A stretch of DNA of 64,000 nucleotides. It comes from an uncultured Acidobacteriota bacterium (GTDB lineage: Bacteria > Acidobacteriota > Terriglobia > Bryobacterales > Bryobacteraceae). How positions within the stretch are numbered: position 1 is the stretch's first letter; every line of letters starts with the position of its first letter. The notes under the pieces were generated by a model. The model had not been told where the DNA came from. It searched no databases and was given only the letters and a program-made list of their open reading frames with translations. Location of the stretch: positions 1-64,000 of the forward strand of contig CADEFM010000018.1 in the NCBI GenBank assembly GCA_902826605.1, given 5' to 3'. Positions 29,104 through 36,995 of this stretch are shown piece by piece. The position numbers and the translations under genes were made by a program.

Positions 29104-30900
29104 ATGTCAAACAACTCCATCCGTAACATCGCCATCATTGCGCACGTAGATCACGGCAAGACCACGCTCGTGGACGCCATGCTGCGCCAGAGTGGCATTT
29201 TCCGCGAGAACGAAGCCGTCGCCGAGCGCGTCATGGATTCCAACGACCTGGAGCGCGAGCGCGGCATCACCATTCTGTCCAAGGCCACGGGCGTCCGCTA
29301 CGGCGACGTCAAGATCAATATTATCGACACACCCGGCCACAGTGATTTCGGCGGTGAAGTGGAACGCGCGCTCAAGATCGTCGACGGCGTGATGCTGTTG
29401 GTAGACGCAAGCGAAGGGCCTCTGCCGCAAACGCGGTACGTATTGATGAAGGCACTGGAAGCGCGGCTGCCGCAGATCGTCGTCATCAACAAGATCGACC
29501 GCCCGGACGCGCGCATTCCTGAGGTGCTCGACGAAATTTACGATCTGTTCATCGACCTGGACGCGAGTGAAGACCAGCTGGACTTCCCCGTGATTTATAC
29601 GAATGGGCGGGAGGGGATCGCGAAGCTCAAACCGGACGACGAAAGCACCAACCTGCGGCCCCTGTTTGAAGCGATCATCGAGCACATCCCCGGTGCGCCG
29701 GGCGATCCCGACGGCGTGCTGCAATTGCTGGTGGCGAACCTCGATTACAGCGATTACCTGGGGCGTCTGGCCATCGGCCGCGTGTTCAACGGAACCTTGC
29801 GGCACGGCGACGAAGTGGCGATCGCCAAGCTGGACGGTTCGTTTCACAAGACGAAAATCACCAAGCTGTATTCCTTTGAAGGCCTCAAGCGCGTGAATGA
29901 AACCGTCGGGCGTTCGGGCGACATTCTGGCCATCGCGGGGGTGGAGGGCATCACCATCGGCGAGACGGTGACCAGCGCCGAGACGCCGAAACCGCTCGCG
30001 CATATTCAAATCGACGAACCCACCATCGCGATGACGTTCAGCATCAACACGTCCCCATTCGCGGGCCGCGAAGGGCAATTTGTGACGTCGCGGAATCTGC
30101 GGGACCGGCTGGACAAAGAACTCCTGACTAACGTTTCCATCCGTGTGGAGGAGGCCGGTGGTCCCGACGCGTATAAGGTAATGGGCCGGGGCGAATTGCA
30201 ACTGGCGATCTTGATTGAGATGATGCGGCGCGAAGGATTTGAGCTGGCCGTAGGGAAGCCCGAGATTCTCACTCGCACCGTCGATGGCAAACTCTCGGAA
30301 CCCGTGGAACTGCTGGTGATCGATTGCCCTGAGATGTTCGTCGGCGTGGTGATTGAGAAGCTGGGTTCGCGAAAAGGCAAGATGGCGAAGATGGTGAACC
30401 ACGGCACTGGGCGTGTGCGGCTGGAATTCCACATTCCTTCGCGGGGGTTGATCGGCTTGCGCAGTGAGATGATGACGGACACCAAGGGCACGGCGATCAT
30501 GAACTCGCTGTTCCACGGCTATATCGAATGGCAGGGTGAAATTCCGACGCGTCCCACCGGGTCGCTGGTGGCGGACCGGGCGGGGAAGACCACGGGCTTC
30601 GCGCTCTTTAATCTTCAAGAACGCGGCGACATGTTCGTCGGGGCGGGCCTGGAAGTCTATGAGGGAATGATTGTGGGCGAGAACGCCCGCGATGCCGACC
30701 TGGACGTGAATATCGTCAAGGAAAAGAAACTCACCAACATGCGTGCATCAAGCGCGGATGAAGCCATCCGTCTGGTCCCACCGCGGTTGCTGAACTTGGA
30801 GCAGGCCATCGAATTCATCCGCGACGATGAATTGGTGGAGGTAACGCCGCAGTCGATCCGGCTGCGTAAGAAGATTTTGAAGGCGAACCAACGGCACTGA
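29104..30900 (+). CDS. typA: Translational GTPase BipA/TypA
   Basis: A 598-aa GTPase. The G domain has AHVDHGKTTL (residues 11-20), RGITI, DTPGHSDFGGEVER and NKIDRPDAR. Domains II and III and the BipA-specific C-terminal domain follow, with GRGELQLAILIEMMRREG, GVVIEKLGSRKGKM and LIGLRSEMMTDTKGTAIMNSLFHGY. It binds 70S ribosomes and helps late ribosome assembly and stress or cold growth. Length matches the family (about 600). The next gene, vapC, converges with a 8-bp gap. It is divergent from modA, with about 70 bp between the starts. Confidence 0.97.
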   Translation: MSNNSIRNIAIIAHVDHGKTTLVDAMLRQSGIFRENEAVAERVMDSNDLERERGITILSKATGVRYGDVKINIIDTPGHSDFGGEVERALKIVDGVMLLVDASEGPLPQTRYVLMKALEARLPQIVVINKIDRPDARIPEVLDEIYDLFIDLDASEDQLDFPVIYTNGREGIAKLKPDDESTNLRPLFEAIIEHIPGAPGDPDGVLQLLVANLDYSDYLGRLAIGRVFNGTLRHGDEVAIAKLDGSFHKTKITKLYSFEGLKRVNETVGRSGDILAIAGVEGITIGETVTSAETPKPLAHIQIDEPTIAMTFSINTSPFAGREGQFVTSRNLRDRLDKELLTNVSIRVEEAGGPDAYKVMGRGELQLAILIEMMRREGFELAVGKPEILTRTVDGKLSEPVELLVIDCPEMFVGVVIEKLGSRKGKMAKMVNHGTGRVRLEFHIPSRGLIGLRSEMMTDTKGTAIMNSLFHGYIEWQGEIPTRPTGSLVADRAGKTTGFALFNLQERGDMFVGAGLEVYEGMIVGENARDADLDVNIVKEKKLTNMRASSADEAIRLVPPRLLNLEQAIEFIRDDELVEVTPQSIRLRKKILKANQRH

Positions 30901-30908
30901 TACTTAGG

Positions 30909-31301
30909 TCAATACGCGACGCGATCCACGTCCGTCTTGCTGAAATCGTCTCCCTTGCACAGCAGCTTTTGATTTTGCAAAAGGGCTGTTGCGTACGCGC
31001 AGCAATCTCCCAGGTTGAGGCTCGCCGGATGACGCCCTTTCCCAAAACGTTGCCACGCCGCAAGTGCCGTTTGAACATGGATGCGGTCGAGGGCCACCGT
31101 CTCCACTGCCAGTTCGCGGAAGAAGGATTCCAGCATCTGGCCGCCCTGCGCTCCGAGCCTCCCGTGGATCACTAACTGCGCTTCCAGCCAGTTCGCGGCA
31201 GAAATGAGCCTGACTGGATCCCCTTCCATGGCTTCGCTGATTGCACGGGCTTCCGGTTCCTGAAAAAGAACCGCCGCAATTGCCGACGTGTCCAGCACCA
31301 T
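30909..31301 (-). CDS. vapC: VapC-family PIN-domain toxin (pair 1)
   Basis: A 130-aa PIN ribonuclease starting at the ATG of MVLDTSAIAAVLFQEPEA. The four acidic residues expected of the active site are visible in DTSAI (N-terminal), E in ANWLEAQLVI, LNLGDCCAYA and the later D in CKGDDFSKTDV. VapC toxins cut tRNA or rRNA to stop translation. The gene follows vapB with a 1-nt gap, so it is co-transcribed. The C-terminal FGKGRHPASLNLGDC…KTDV resembles VapC of pair 2, encoded 1.5 kb away. A longer start (31343) is unlikely. Confidence 0.9.
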   Translation of the reverse strand: MVLDTSAIAAVLFQEPEARAISEAMEGDPVRLISAANWLEAQLVIHGRLGAQGGQMLESFFRELAVETVALDRIHVQTALAAWQRFGKGRHPASLNLGDCCAYATALLQNQKLLCKGDDFSKTDVDRVAY

Positions 31302-31302
31302 G

Positions 31303-31557
31303 CTAGCGCGGCACTCCGTTTTCGTCGTACCCGATAATTTCATCGGGGGATCGCGGATCTAGGACAGGAAGACTGGAACAACGCGCGCCAATTTCCATTA
31401 ACCGGTCCGCAAGTTTCCTGCGTTGATCCTGCTGGCGGGTCAGCTTTTCCCTCAAGGCGTCCTTGACAACCTCGGTGAGCGACTTTTTCTCGATTCGAGC
31501 CAATTCAGCCGCGAGCGCGTAGGCTTCAGAATCTTTGATATTTAGGACGGCCGGCAA
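31303..31557 (-). CDS. vapB: VapB-family antitoxin (pair 1)
   Basis: An 84-aa protein starting at TTG, supported by AAGGAG nine bases upstream. The N-terminal LNIKDSEAYALAAELARIEKKSLTEVV with RDAL-type helix is the ribbon-helix-helix-like DNA-binding part of small VapB antitoxins; the C-terminal half (RSPDEIIGYDENGVPR) should wrap the toxin. A perfect 10-bp inverted repeat sits directly upstream and includes the ribosome site, so autorepression is likely. Confidence 0.85.
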   Translation of the reverse strand: MPAVLNIKDSEAYALAAELARIEKKSLTEVVKDALREKLTRQQDQRRKLADRLMEIGARCSSLPVLDPRSPDEIIGYDENGVPR

Positions 31558-31561
31558 GTAA

Positions 31562-31599
31562 ATTACTCCTTAGCTCCATAATAGCAGTAAAGGAGTAAT
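31562..31599. promoter_or_regulatory. Inverted-repeat operator of vapBC pair 1
   Basis: ATTACTCCTT (31562-31571) and AAGGAGTAAT (31590-31599) are perfect inverted repeats with an 18-bp spacer, just upstream of the vapB start. One arm contains the ribosome binding site on the minus strand. This is the arrangement expected for the VapB-VapC repressor complex. Confidence 0.6.
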
Positions 31600-31602
31600 G
31601 CC

Positions 31603-32478
31603 TCATCGTTGGAATCTGCCGAACCAGCTCAGAACGTGTTCACGAAATTCCTTTGGGCTCGTCGCGAATGCACCGCAATGTCCCGCGCCTGGAACCAGCC
31701 AGAGCACAGCGGTTGGGTTGGCGGCTGCGAGCACTTGGGAATGCCAGGGTGGTGTTGCGGTGTCGTCCAATCCATGGATGAATAGAATCGGAGTCCTTGC
31801 TTTGGTCAGGGCCACCAGCGGTGAGGCCAGTGCGAGATCGACACCATATCGCATTCGCGCGTATAATGCCGCACTTCGTACCAACACCATCGAAACGTGT
31901 TGACCCACCCAGTGCGGCAGACCGATCCATGCTTCTACTCTGTATTGTGCGATCAACGGCAAACTGGAAAAAGACGATTCGGCTATGATCGCACTGAAAT
32001 CGGAAGTGATCGCCGCAGTTTGAATCAACACGGCGGCACCCAAGGATTCACCGAGTCCGAAGAGACGCCGACATCCGCTCCCGCGGAGGAATCGTATCCA
32101 TTCCAGGACGTCCTCTTTTTCGCGTAGTCCGTAGGTAACCAGCTCGCCGCCACTGGCCCCATGAGCGCGGCTATCCGACAGCAGAACCGCATAGCCAGCT
32201 TCAAGAAATGGAGATGCGAAGCCCGCACTGCCCAATTTCGAATCTCCGATGCCATGAAGGATCATCACACAGTTCGTGGATTTCTTTGGTGGTTCGGCAA
32301 ACCAAGCCACTAGTTTCGCGCCGTCGGCGGCACGAACTGACACGTTTGACCAGTCGGTTCCGGAATCCAGTGCGCCGGTCCGCCTCGTGACGTGCAGTGT
32401 GGCGCTGCAAAGAATGATCGAGGCTGCGATGAGGCCCGTGACCAGAAAAGCAGCGAGGCTGCCTGCGATAAGTTTCAT
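31603..32478 (-). CDS. Membrane-anchored alpha/beta hydrolase
   Basis: A 291-aa protein from the ATG of MKLIAGSLAAFLVTG, with a signal-anchor at residues 3-24. The alpha/beta hydrolase core has CVMILHGIGDSKLGS, LLSDSRAHGASGG, the nucleophile in LFGLGESLGAAV, the acid in LFIHGLDDTATP and the histidine in GAGHCGAFA, so the triad looks intact. The most likely activity is esterase or peptidase on a small substrate in the periplasm. It sits between two VapBC pairs. A longer frame to 32541 adds no recognisable sequence. Confidence 0.83.
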   Translation of the reverse strand: MKLIAGSLAAFLVTGLIAASIILCSATLHVTRRTGALDSGTDWSNVSVRAADGAKLVAWFAEPPKKSTNCVMILHGIGDSKLGSAGFASPFLEAGYAVLLSDSRAHGASGGELVTYGLREKEDVLEWIRFLRGSGCRRLFGLGESLGAAVLIQTAAITSDFSAIIAESSFSSLPLIAQYRVEAWIGLPHWVGQHVSMVLVRSAALYARMRYGVDLALASPLVALTKARTPILFIHGLDDTATPPWHSQVLAAANPTAVLWLVPGAGHCGAFATSPKEFREHVLSWFGRFQR

Positions 32479-32532
32479 GCAGAGATCAAACGGAATCGAA
32501 GAAGGGAAAGTTCCCGTGCAGACGAAATCGTA

Positions 32533-32585
32533 GCGATACAACTATCGCAAGTCTATAATGAAACAAGGTAGAATCGAGATCTACC
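32533..32585. promoter_or_regulatory. Promoter and inverted repeats upstream of vapBC pair 2
   Basis: A perfect TATAAT lies at 32554-32559. It is flanked by GCGATA-N4-TATCGC (32533-32548) and by GGTAGA-N7-TCTACC (32567-32585), either of which could be the VapBC operator. The vapB start is at 32596 with GGAGG before it. Confidence 0.5.
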
Positions 32586-32595
32586 GTGGAGGAAA

Positions 32596-32847
32596 ATGCC
32601 TCTCAACATCAAAGATCCCGAAACGCATGTCCTTGCCCAAAGGCTCGCTCAGGAAACCGGTGAGAGCATGACCCGGGCCGTTACAGAGGCCATACGTGAA
32701 CGGCTCGGCCGGGTTCGCCGGAAACGTAAGGCTGAAGCGACGGCGCAAGAGTTGTTGGCCATTGGAAAGCGCTGCGCGAGCGCCTTGAAGAAGGCTAGCG
32801 CGGACCACGCAACCTTGCTCTATGATGAACACGGGTTGCCTCGATGA
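32596..32847 (+). CDS. vapB: VapB-family antitoxin (pair 2)
   Basis: An 83-aa protein with the same layout as VapB of pair 1: PLNIKDPETHVLAQRLAQETGESMTRAVTEAIRERL at the N-terminus and an acidic toxin-binding tail ending DEHGLPR. The stop overlaps the vapC start by 4 nt (ATGA), so the antitoxin is made before and at a higher level than the toxin. A strong GGAGG ribosome site lies seven bases upstream. Confidence 0.87.
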   Translation: MPLNIKDPETHVLAQRLAQETGESMTRAVTEAIRERLGRVRRKRKAEATAQELLAIGKRCASALKKASADHATLLYDEHGLPR

Positions 32848-33236
32848 TTGTGGATACCTCAGCCGTCGTGGCGATCCTGTTCGCGGAACCAGATGCCGAT
32901 GTCTTTGCGCGAGCCATTGCCGAAGGGGAAGTCTGCAGGATTTCCGCCATGAATTTCGTAGAGGTTTCCGCCGTAGTGGAAGCCGGTAGCAAGGCCGTGG
33001 GCGGCGCGCGTCAAGTGGACGCATTCTTCCGACGGGCCGGAATTGCCATTGAGCCGGTAACTATCGAACAAGCCTACCTTGCGCGGCAGGCGTATTCCGA
33101 TTTTGGAAAAGGGCGCCACAAGGCCGGACTGAATCTGGGAGACTGCTTCGCGTACGCTCTCGCCAAGGAAACAGGGGAGCCGCTGCTGTTCAAGGGCCGG
33201 GATTTTTCACGAACCGACATCGAATCAGCGCTGTGA
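32844..33236 (+). CDS. vapC: VapC-family PIN-domain toxin (pair 2)
   Basis: A 130-aa PIN ribonuclease opening IVDTSAVVAILFAEPDADVF. Active-site acids are seen in DTSA, NFVEVSAV, LNLGDCFAYAL and GRDFSRTDI. It is translationally coupled to vapB. The last 33 codons are duplicated, with the downstream sequence, at about 34065-34177, so the locus has undergone a local duplication. It resembles VapC of pair 1 in the FGKGRHKAGLNLGDC segment. Confidence 0.9.
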   Translation: MIVDTSAVVAILFAEPDADVFARAIAEGEVCRISAMNFVEVSAVVEAGSKAVGGARQVDAFFRRAGIAIEPVTIEQAYLARQAYSDFGKGRHKAGLNLGDCFAYALAKETGEPLLFKGRDFSRTDIESAL

Positions 33237-34064
33237 CATTTACTCCCTGCGCTTCAATCGCACACCCGCGTGATCCCCTCAGCGTCGGCACGACAGCGAG
33301 TTTGGTCTCGGACGTGAGGCGCAAGAGCCCGACCAACGACGCAATAGGCCACTCAATGATTAGCCCTTATTCGACGGAACCAGTTTTTGGCCACGCGGAC
33401 GGGTTCGAAGAGAAGGTCCCGTAGGAAGCCAAGCAGCGTAGTTCGTTGAAACGTAACTCGGCATTCAGAAGCACGCAGGCGTTCGCAATCTGTATCCGAA
33501 ATCGGCAAAATTCTAAAACTCCAACTCTCAGCATCGCACTCAAACGTTTCGTCTTTGAAGTAAAACAGAAAGTGCCGGCTCAACTCCGTGCGAGTCGGTC
33601 TCAGCAGAAACCAGTTTTTCGGCCCACTCTCGCGGAGGTCACCAGTAACTTCGTACAAATCTCCCCACTCGGGTGCCAAGCAGCGGAAGCGGCAGTGGCC
33701 CATGAGCCGAGCCGATATCGCCAGCAATTCGGAAAGAAGATTTCGCCGCGATCGTAGTCACGGAACTTTGGATTGAGCGACGGATTGAGAAAGAACGTGA
33801 GTGCTAGGCCGGACTCGTCCGTGCACACGTTCGGTTCTGGCGCGCCCGATTTCGCATCTCAATCTTCATTCAGCTTTTCGAAGTGCGTCGCCACCGTGAG
33901 GTTCCTGCCATCAGCATAGCGAATGTGGCCGACACCAACGGACACGTTGATACTGGATCCCTAACCAGGTGCCAGTGTCGCTCCGCTCCGATGGGGGCTC
34001 GGTATCATCCAGGAATGCGGTTCGGCTTCCCTTCGGAATGAGCGTTTAGCTTCGCCGGAATTCC
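33237..34064. other. Gene-poor, decayed region between vapC and its remnant
   Basis: About 830 bp without a recognised gene. The first 200 bp after vapC (to about 33430) is a diverged copy of the 3' end of the 34180-35610 gene: both carry CTCCCT-CGCTTCA, GCACACCCGCG and a GAGTTTGGTCTCGG-like segment. A reading frame of 124 codons on the minus strand (33353-33727) and a partly overlapping 75-codon frame (33601-33828) look weakly protein-like (LYEVTGDLRESGPKNWFLL) but have no match I recognise and may be pieces of a broken gene. Confidence 0.5.
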
Positions 34065-34177
34065 CGGACAGAATCTGGGAGACTGCTTCGCGGAAGCTCT
34101 CGCCAAGGAAACCGGAGAGCCGCTGCTGTTCAAGGGCCGAGATTTTTCACAAACCGACATCGAATCAGCGCTGTGAC
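34065..34177 (+). pseudogene. 3' remnant of a vapC gene (duplicated)
   Basis: The sequence from about 34070 reads NLGDCFAEALAKETGEPLLF and KGRDFSQTDIESAL followed by TGA, nearly identical to the last 33 codons of vapC pair 2 (33130-33236). There is no start codon, no 5' part and no antitoxin, so it cannot make a toxin. It is the far end of a tandem duplication covering about 150 bp. Confidence 0.85.
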
Positions 34178-34179
34178 GC

Positions 34180-35610
34180 TCACTCCCTCCGCTTCAGCCG
34201 CACGCCCGCGTCGATCCCCTCCGGCAGCGATAGCACCAAAGTGCCGCCTGTATCGGTTTCGTCTTCGGTAAGTTCCTGATCGTCGACCTCGATTTCATAC
34301 ATGGTGCGGGGGGTCAAGCCGAGCACGAAAATGCCCTCGGCGTTGGCACGGAAGCGGGTTTGGTCTCGGGAAGCGGCGCTCATCACAACGGTTCCGCCCA
34401 CGCGCATGGGTTCGGCTACAGCACCAGACTTGAGCGTCTGCACCTCTCCGTCGCGGAATAGTTGCAGATTACCGTCGAAATACCCGATCCATGTGGCGTC
34501 TTCGTCCCAACTGGTGCGCGCGAAGAGGCGCCCATTCGCGGCATTGTGGAACACCAGCGGCATCTGAAAATAACTGAGGCCCGGCTGATAAGGATTGGCC
34601 CATAGGAACTCGTACGGACTCCCCAGGGCGCTGCGCAACTGGAAACGATCCTGCATCAGCCAGCCCTGCAGAAACTGAATCTCGGCGGCGTTCGGGTCAT
34701 ATGCGACCATGGCCAATTCTGCGGCACGCGAGCGCATAGCGTCCTCCAGATTCGGTTCACCATCGCGCACGTAGGTGGGGACGCGATACTCGTTTTCGGC
34801 CGCATGATAGGGGGTCGGATAGTGGCTCACCAGATGGTCAGTGGGCAACAATTTGAAGTAGCCGGGCGCTGCCTCCCGCAGGTCGATCTTGAGATTGTCC
34901 CGGATGGTATGGAGCAATTCGTAAAGCGCGTAAGTACGGTCCCGTGGGATCACCGTCTGGCCCGATTCCAAGCGCTTGGCAAGATCGCTCCGCCACCATT
35001 GCTCGATGATCGGCTTGAGAATGGCCTCACCTTGATCCGGCAAGCGATCCGCCAACGCAATGGCGGCCAGCGCACGCGCGGTTTGGGCCGCGAGGTCGCT
35101 GCCCGCCATTGCGTTAGCGCCTGTCAGAGAACGTTCGATCTTAGCGCCCAACTGATCCCGCTGGGCACCCGTCATCTCACACCAGTCATAGACCAGTGCA
35201 AGCTGGCGCAGATCCTGCGCTGCGTTGGTAAGAGCCCACTCGACGGCCTGTCTGCTCCACGAAACGTTGCCGCTGGCGCGATAATAGAGCGCGAAAGCGA
35301 AGCCGGGTTCGGGCATCGGAGCGCCGCCGGACACCAATGCGTCAAATTGTTGCCAACGCATGGATTGGCGCTCGCGTTCCCGCTGTACCAAGCGGAGCCT
35401 GGCTCTTGTAAGGAGCAGCCGGGGAGATTCCGTGTAGACGCGGAACTCGTCCGATTGGCCGTAAACCGCGACTGCGGCAGAGATGAGAATGACGAAGATA
35501 ACCACGGGAAGACCGGACAACGCCCATTGTGTCACACGGACACAGCCCCTGGGTCCGCTTCTCCTAGGACGAACTCGCGGAATCGGGCAAGTGATTGAAA
35601 ATAAACCCAT
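34180..35610 (-). CDS. Secreted heparinase II/III-like protein
   Basis: A 476-aa protein with a membrane/signal segment at about 30-52 (LPVVIFVILISAAVAVYG). The N-terminal helical half (ESPRLLLTRARLRLV, WALTNAAQDLRQLALVYDWCEM) resembles an alpha/alpha toroid, and the C-terminal beta half has RLFARTSWDEDATWIGYFDG, a segment typical of heparinase II/III-like lyases. Polysaccharide lyase action is inferred; I cannot assign the catalytic residues. The 3' end overlaps the duplicated region next to the vapC remnant. A GTG start at 35538 is possible. Confidence 0.6.
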   Translation of the reverse strand: MGLFSITCPIPRVRPRRSGPRGCVRVTQWALSGLPVVIFVILISAAVAVYGQSDEFRVYTESPRLLLTRARLRLVQRERERQSMRWQQFDALVSGGAPMPEPGFAFALYYRASGNVSWSRQAVEWALTNAAQDLRQLALVYDWCEMTGAQRDQLGAKIERSLTGANAMAGSDLAAQTARALAAIALADRLPDQGEAILKPIIEQWWRSDLAKRLESGQTVIPRDRTYALYELLHTIRDNLKIDLREAAPGYFKLLPTDHLVSHYPTPYHAAENEYRVPTYVRDGEPNLEDAMRSRAAELAMVAYDPNAAEIQFLQGWLMQDRFQLRSALGSPYEFLWANPYQPGLSYFQMPLVFHNAANGRLFARTSWDEDATWIGYFDGNLQLFRDGEVQTLKSGAVAEPMRVGGTVVMSAASRDQTRFRANAEGIFVLGLTPRTMYEIEVDDQELTEDETDTGGTLVLSLPEGIDAGVRLKRRE

Positions 35611-35822
35611 GCATCTTTGGCGTGCAGCGTGCTATTCTACGAAACGAATTGATGAAGTACCTTTGAAACCTGCCCTCTGTTGGAACGGGCGTCGGCGAGA
35701 GATACGAGCGGCACTTTTGTAAGCGTGCTTGCGGGAGTTGGTAAAGGAATTTGCAACCGCTCCTTTGATCGTTGGCGTAAGTTGCAACAGAGGGGTTTTT
35801 TGCGGTAGTACTACGACCATTC

Positions 35823-36131
35823 CTACCAAGCCAGTGTTTCCGTGCGCGGCTTTTCCTGCAGATTCGGAAGATAAATCGTGCGGCAGCGCTCGCAGCGGTA
35901 AATTTCACTTCCAAACCGGTCTTTCACGTCGCTCGGATCGTTAAATGAGCGTTTGAGGTGGCCGGAACAAATCTCCCCTTTTTCGTCCTTTTCATCGCAA
36001 GCACGCATCCGCGGAACGCGGCGCTTGACCCTGGTTCCATCGGCTAAAGCGGCCACCGTTTCGGAGGGAGGAAACTTGGGAGCGGCATAGTGCGGGTGAG
36101 CCTGGTGGGAATGCGATGGATTCTGCGACAT
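35823..36131 (-). CDS. Small zinc-ribbon-like protein of unknown function
   Basis: A 102-aa protein from the ATG at 36131 (MSQNPSHSHQAHPHY). It has an acidic-basic middle (DGTRVKRRVPRMRACDEKDEKGEICSGHLKR) and a zinc-ribbon-like end (YRCERCRTIYLP, with C…C earlier). Histidine-rich N-terminus suggests metal handling. The frame continues upstream to 36629 but that part lies opposite pnuC and is not convincing. Function unknown. Confidence 0.5.
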   Translation of the reverse strand: MSQNPSHSHQAHPHYAAPKFPPSETVAALADGTRVKRRVPRMRACDEKDEKGEICSGHLKRSFNDPSDVKDRFGSEIYRCERCRTIYLPNLQEKPRTETLAW

Positions 36132-36407
36132 CTGTTCCCATTGTCTCGCATGAACATGAATCGGACTAGCGCGTACTAGAACTTTTCTCTCACGCACCGC
36201 CTTAGAACCAGGGGCTGGCCTATTGGTACCGGTGGCGGTTGAAGGAGCATAGTAGACGAGGTCATGAAGGACGTCCGCCTCGTCATCCGCTACACTCGCC
36301 ATTGGATTCACTACGGCATATTTGCTCACACAATCATTTGTGTGCTGACTGCGGCCGTTGAGGGTGTACTCCAGCGATAGGTACGCGCCCGGTAAGCTGA
36401 AGGAGCG

Positions 36408-36995
36408 ATGCCTCCGGCCGGCGCGAACATCATCGAGATTCTTGGGTTTCTCACAGGCGTCATCAACGTGTGGCTGCTGGCGCGGCAGAATTTGTGGAAC
36501 TGGCCAGCGGGCATCGCCAATAATTTGATCTATCTGGGGGTGTTTGTCCGCACCGGATTGTACGGCGATGCCGGACTCCAAATCGTGTTCACGGCGTTGA
36601 ATGCATATGGGTGGTGGCACTGGCGGCATCCTGGCGCAGCCCTTGCCGAGCTACCAGTGACGCGGACCGGCCGTTCCACATGGATGTGGCTGGCCCCGGC
36701 AACGGCCGCCGCCGCAGCAGGCCTGGCTATATTTCTTTTCCGCTACACGGATTCGAATGTTCCCGCGTGGGATGGAGTCACGAGCGCGCTCTCCCTGGCG
36801 GCGACATATGGACAGACGCGCAAGCTGCTGGAGTCGTGGTGGCTGTGGATCGCCGAGGACCTCATTTATATTCCGCTTTACCTCTATAAGAACCTGAAGC
36901 TGACTGCGGCTCTCTATCTGGTTTTCCTCACGCTGAGCGCAATCGGTCTGCGCGAATGGCAACGCTCTTTGCGCAGGCCGGCCGCGTTACCCTGA
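36408..36995 (+). CDS. pnuC: Nicotinamide riboside transporter PnuC
   Basis: A 195-aa integral membrane protein with about seven helices. The PnuC signatures are clear: NVWLLARQNLWNWPAGIANN near residue 20-40, an aromatic YGWWHWRHP near 65 and WDGVTSALSLAATYGQTRKLLESWWLWI near 120-150. It imports nicotinamide riboside for NAD synthesis by facilitated transport. GGAG lies six bases before the ATG. NAD-sensing leader elements occur in Acidobacteria, but none was recognisable here. Confidence 0.93.
   Translation: MPPAGANIIEILGFLTGVINVWLLARQNLWNWPAGIANNLIYLGVFVRTGLYGDAGLQIVFTALNAYGWWHWRHPGAALAELPVTRTGRSTWMWLAPATAAAAAGLAIFLFRYTDSNVPAWDGVTSALSLAATYGQTRKLLESWWLWIAEDLIYIPLYLYKNLKLTAALYLVFLTLSAIGLREWQRSLRRPAALP

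Noticed and set aside
29107..30618. A 503-codon open frame antisense to typA
   Set aside because: It lies wholly inside typA, which is unmistakable, and shows no domain.
36132..36407. NAD-sensing riboswitch before pnuC
   Set aside because: Acidobacteria are known for such elements, but no matching core was seen; the 275 bp hold no other clear feature.
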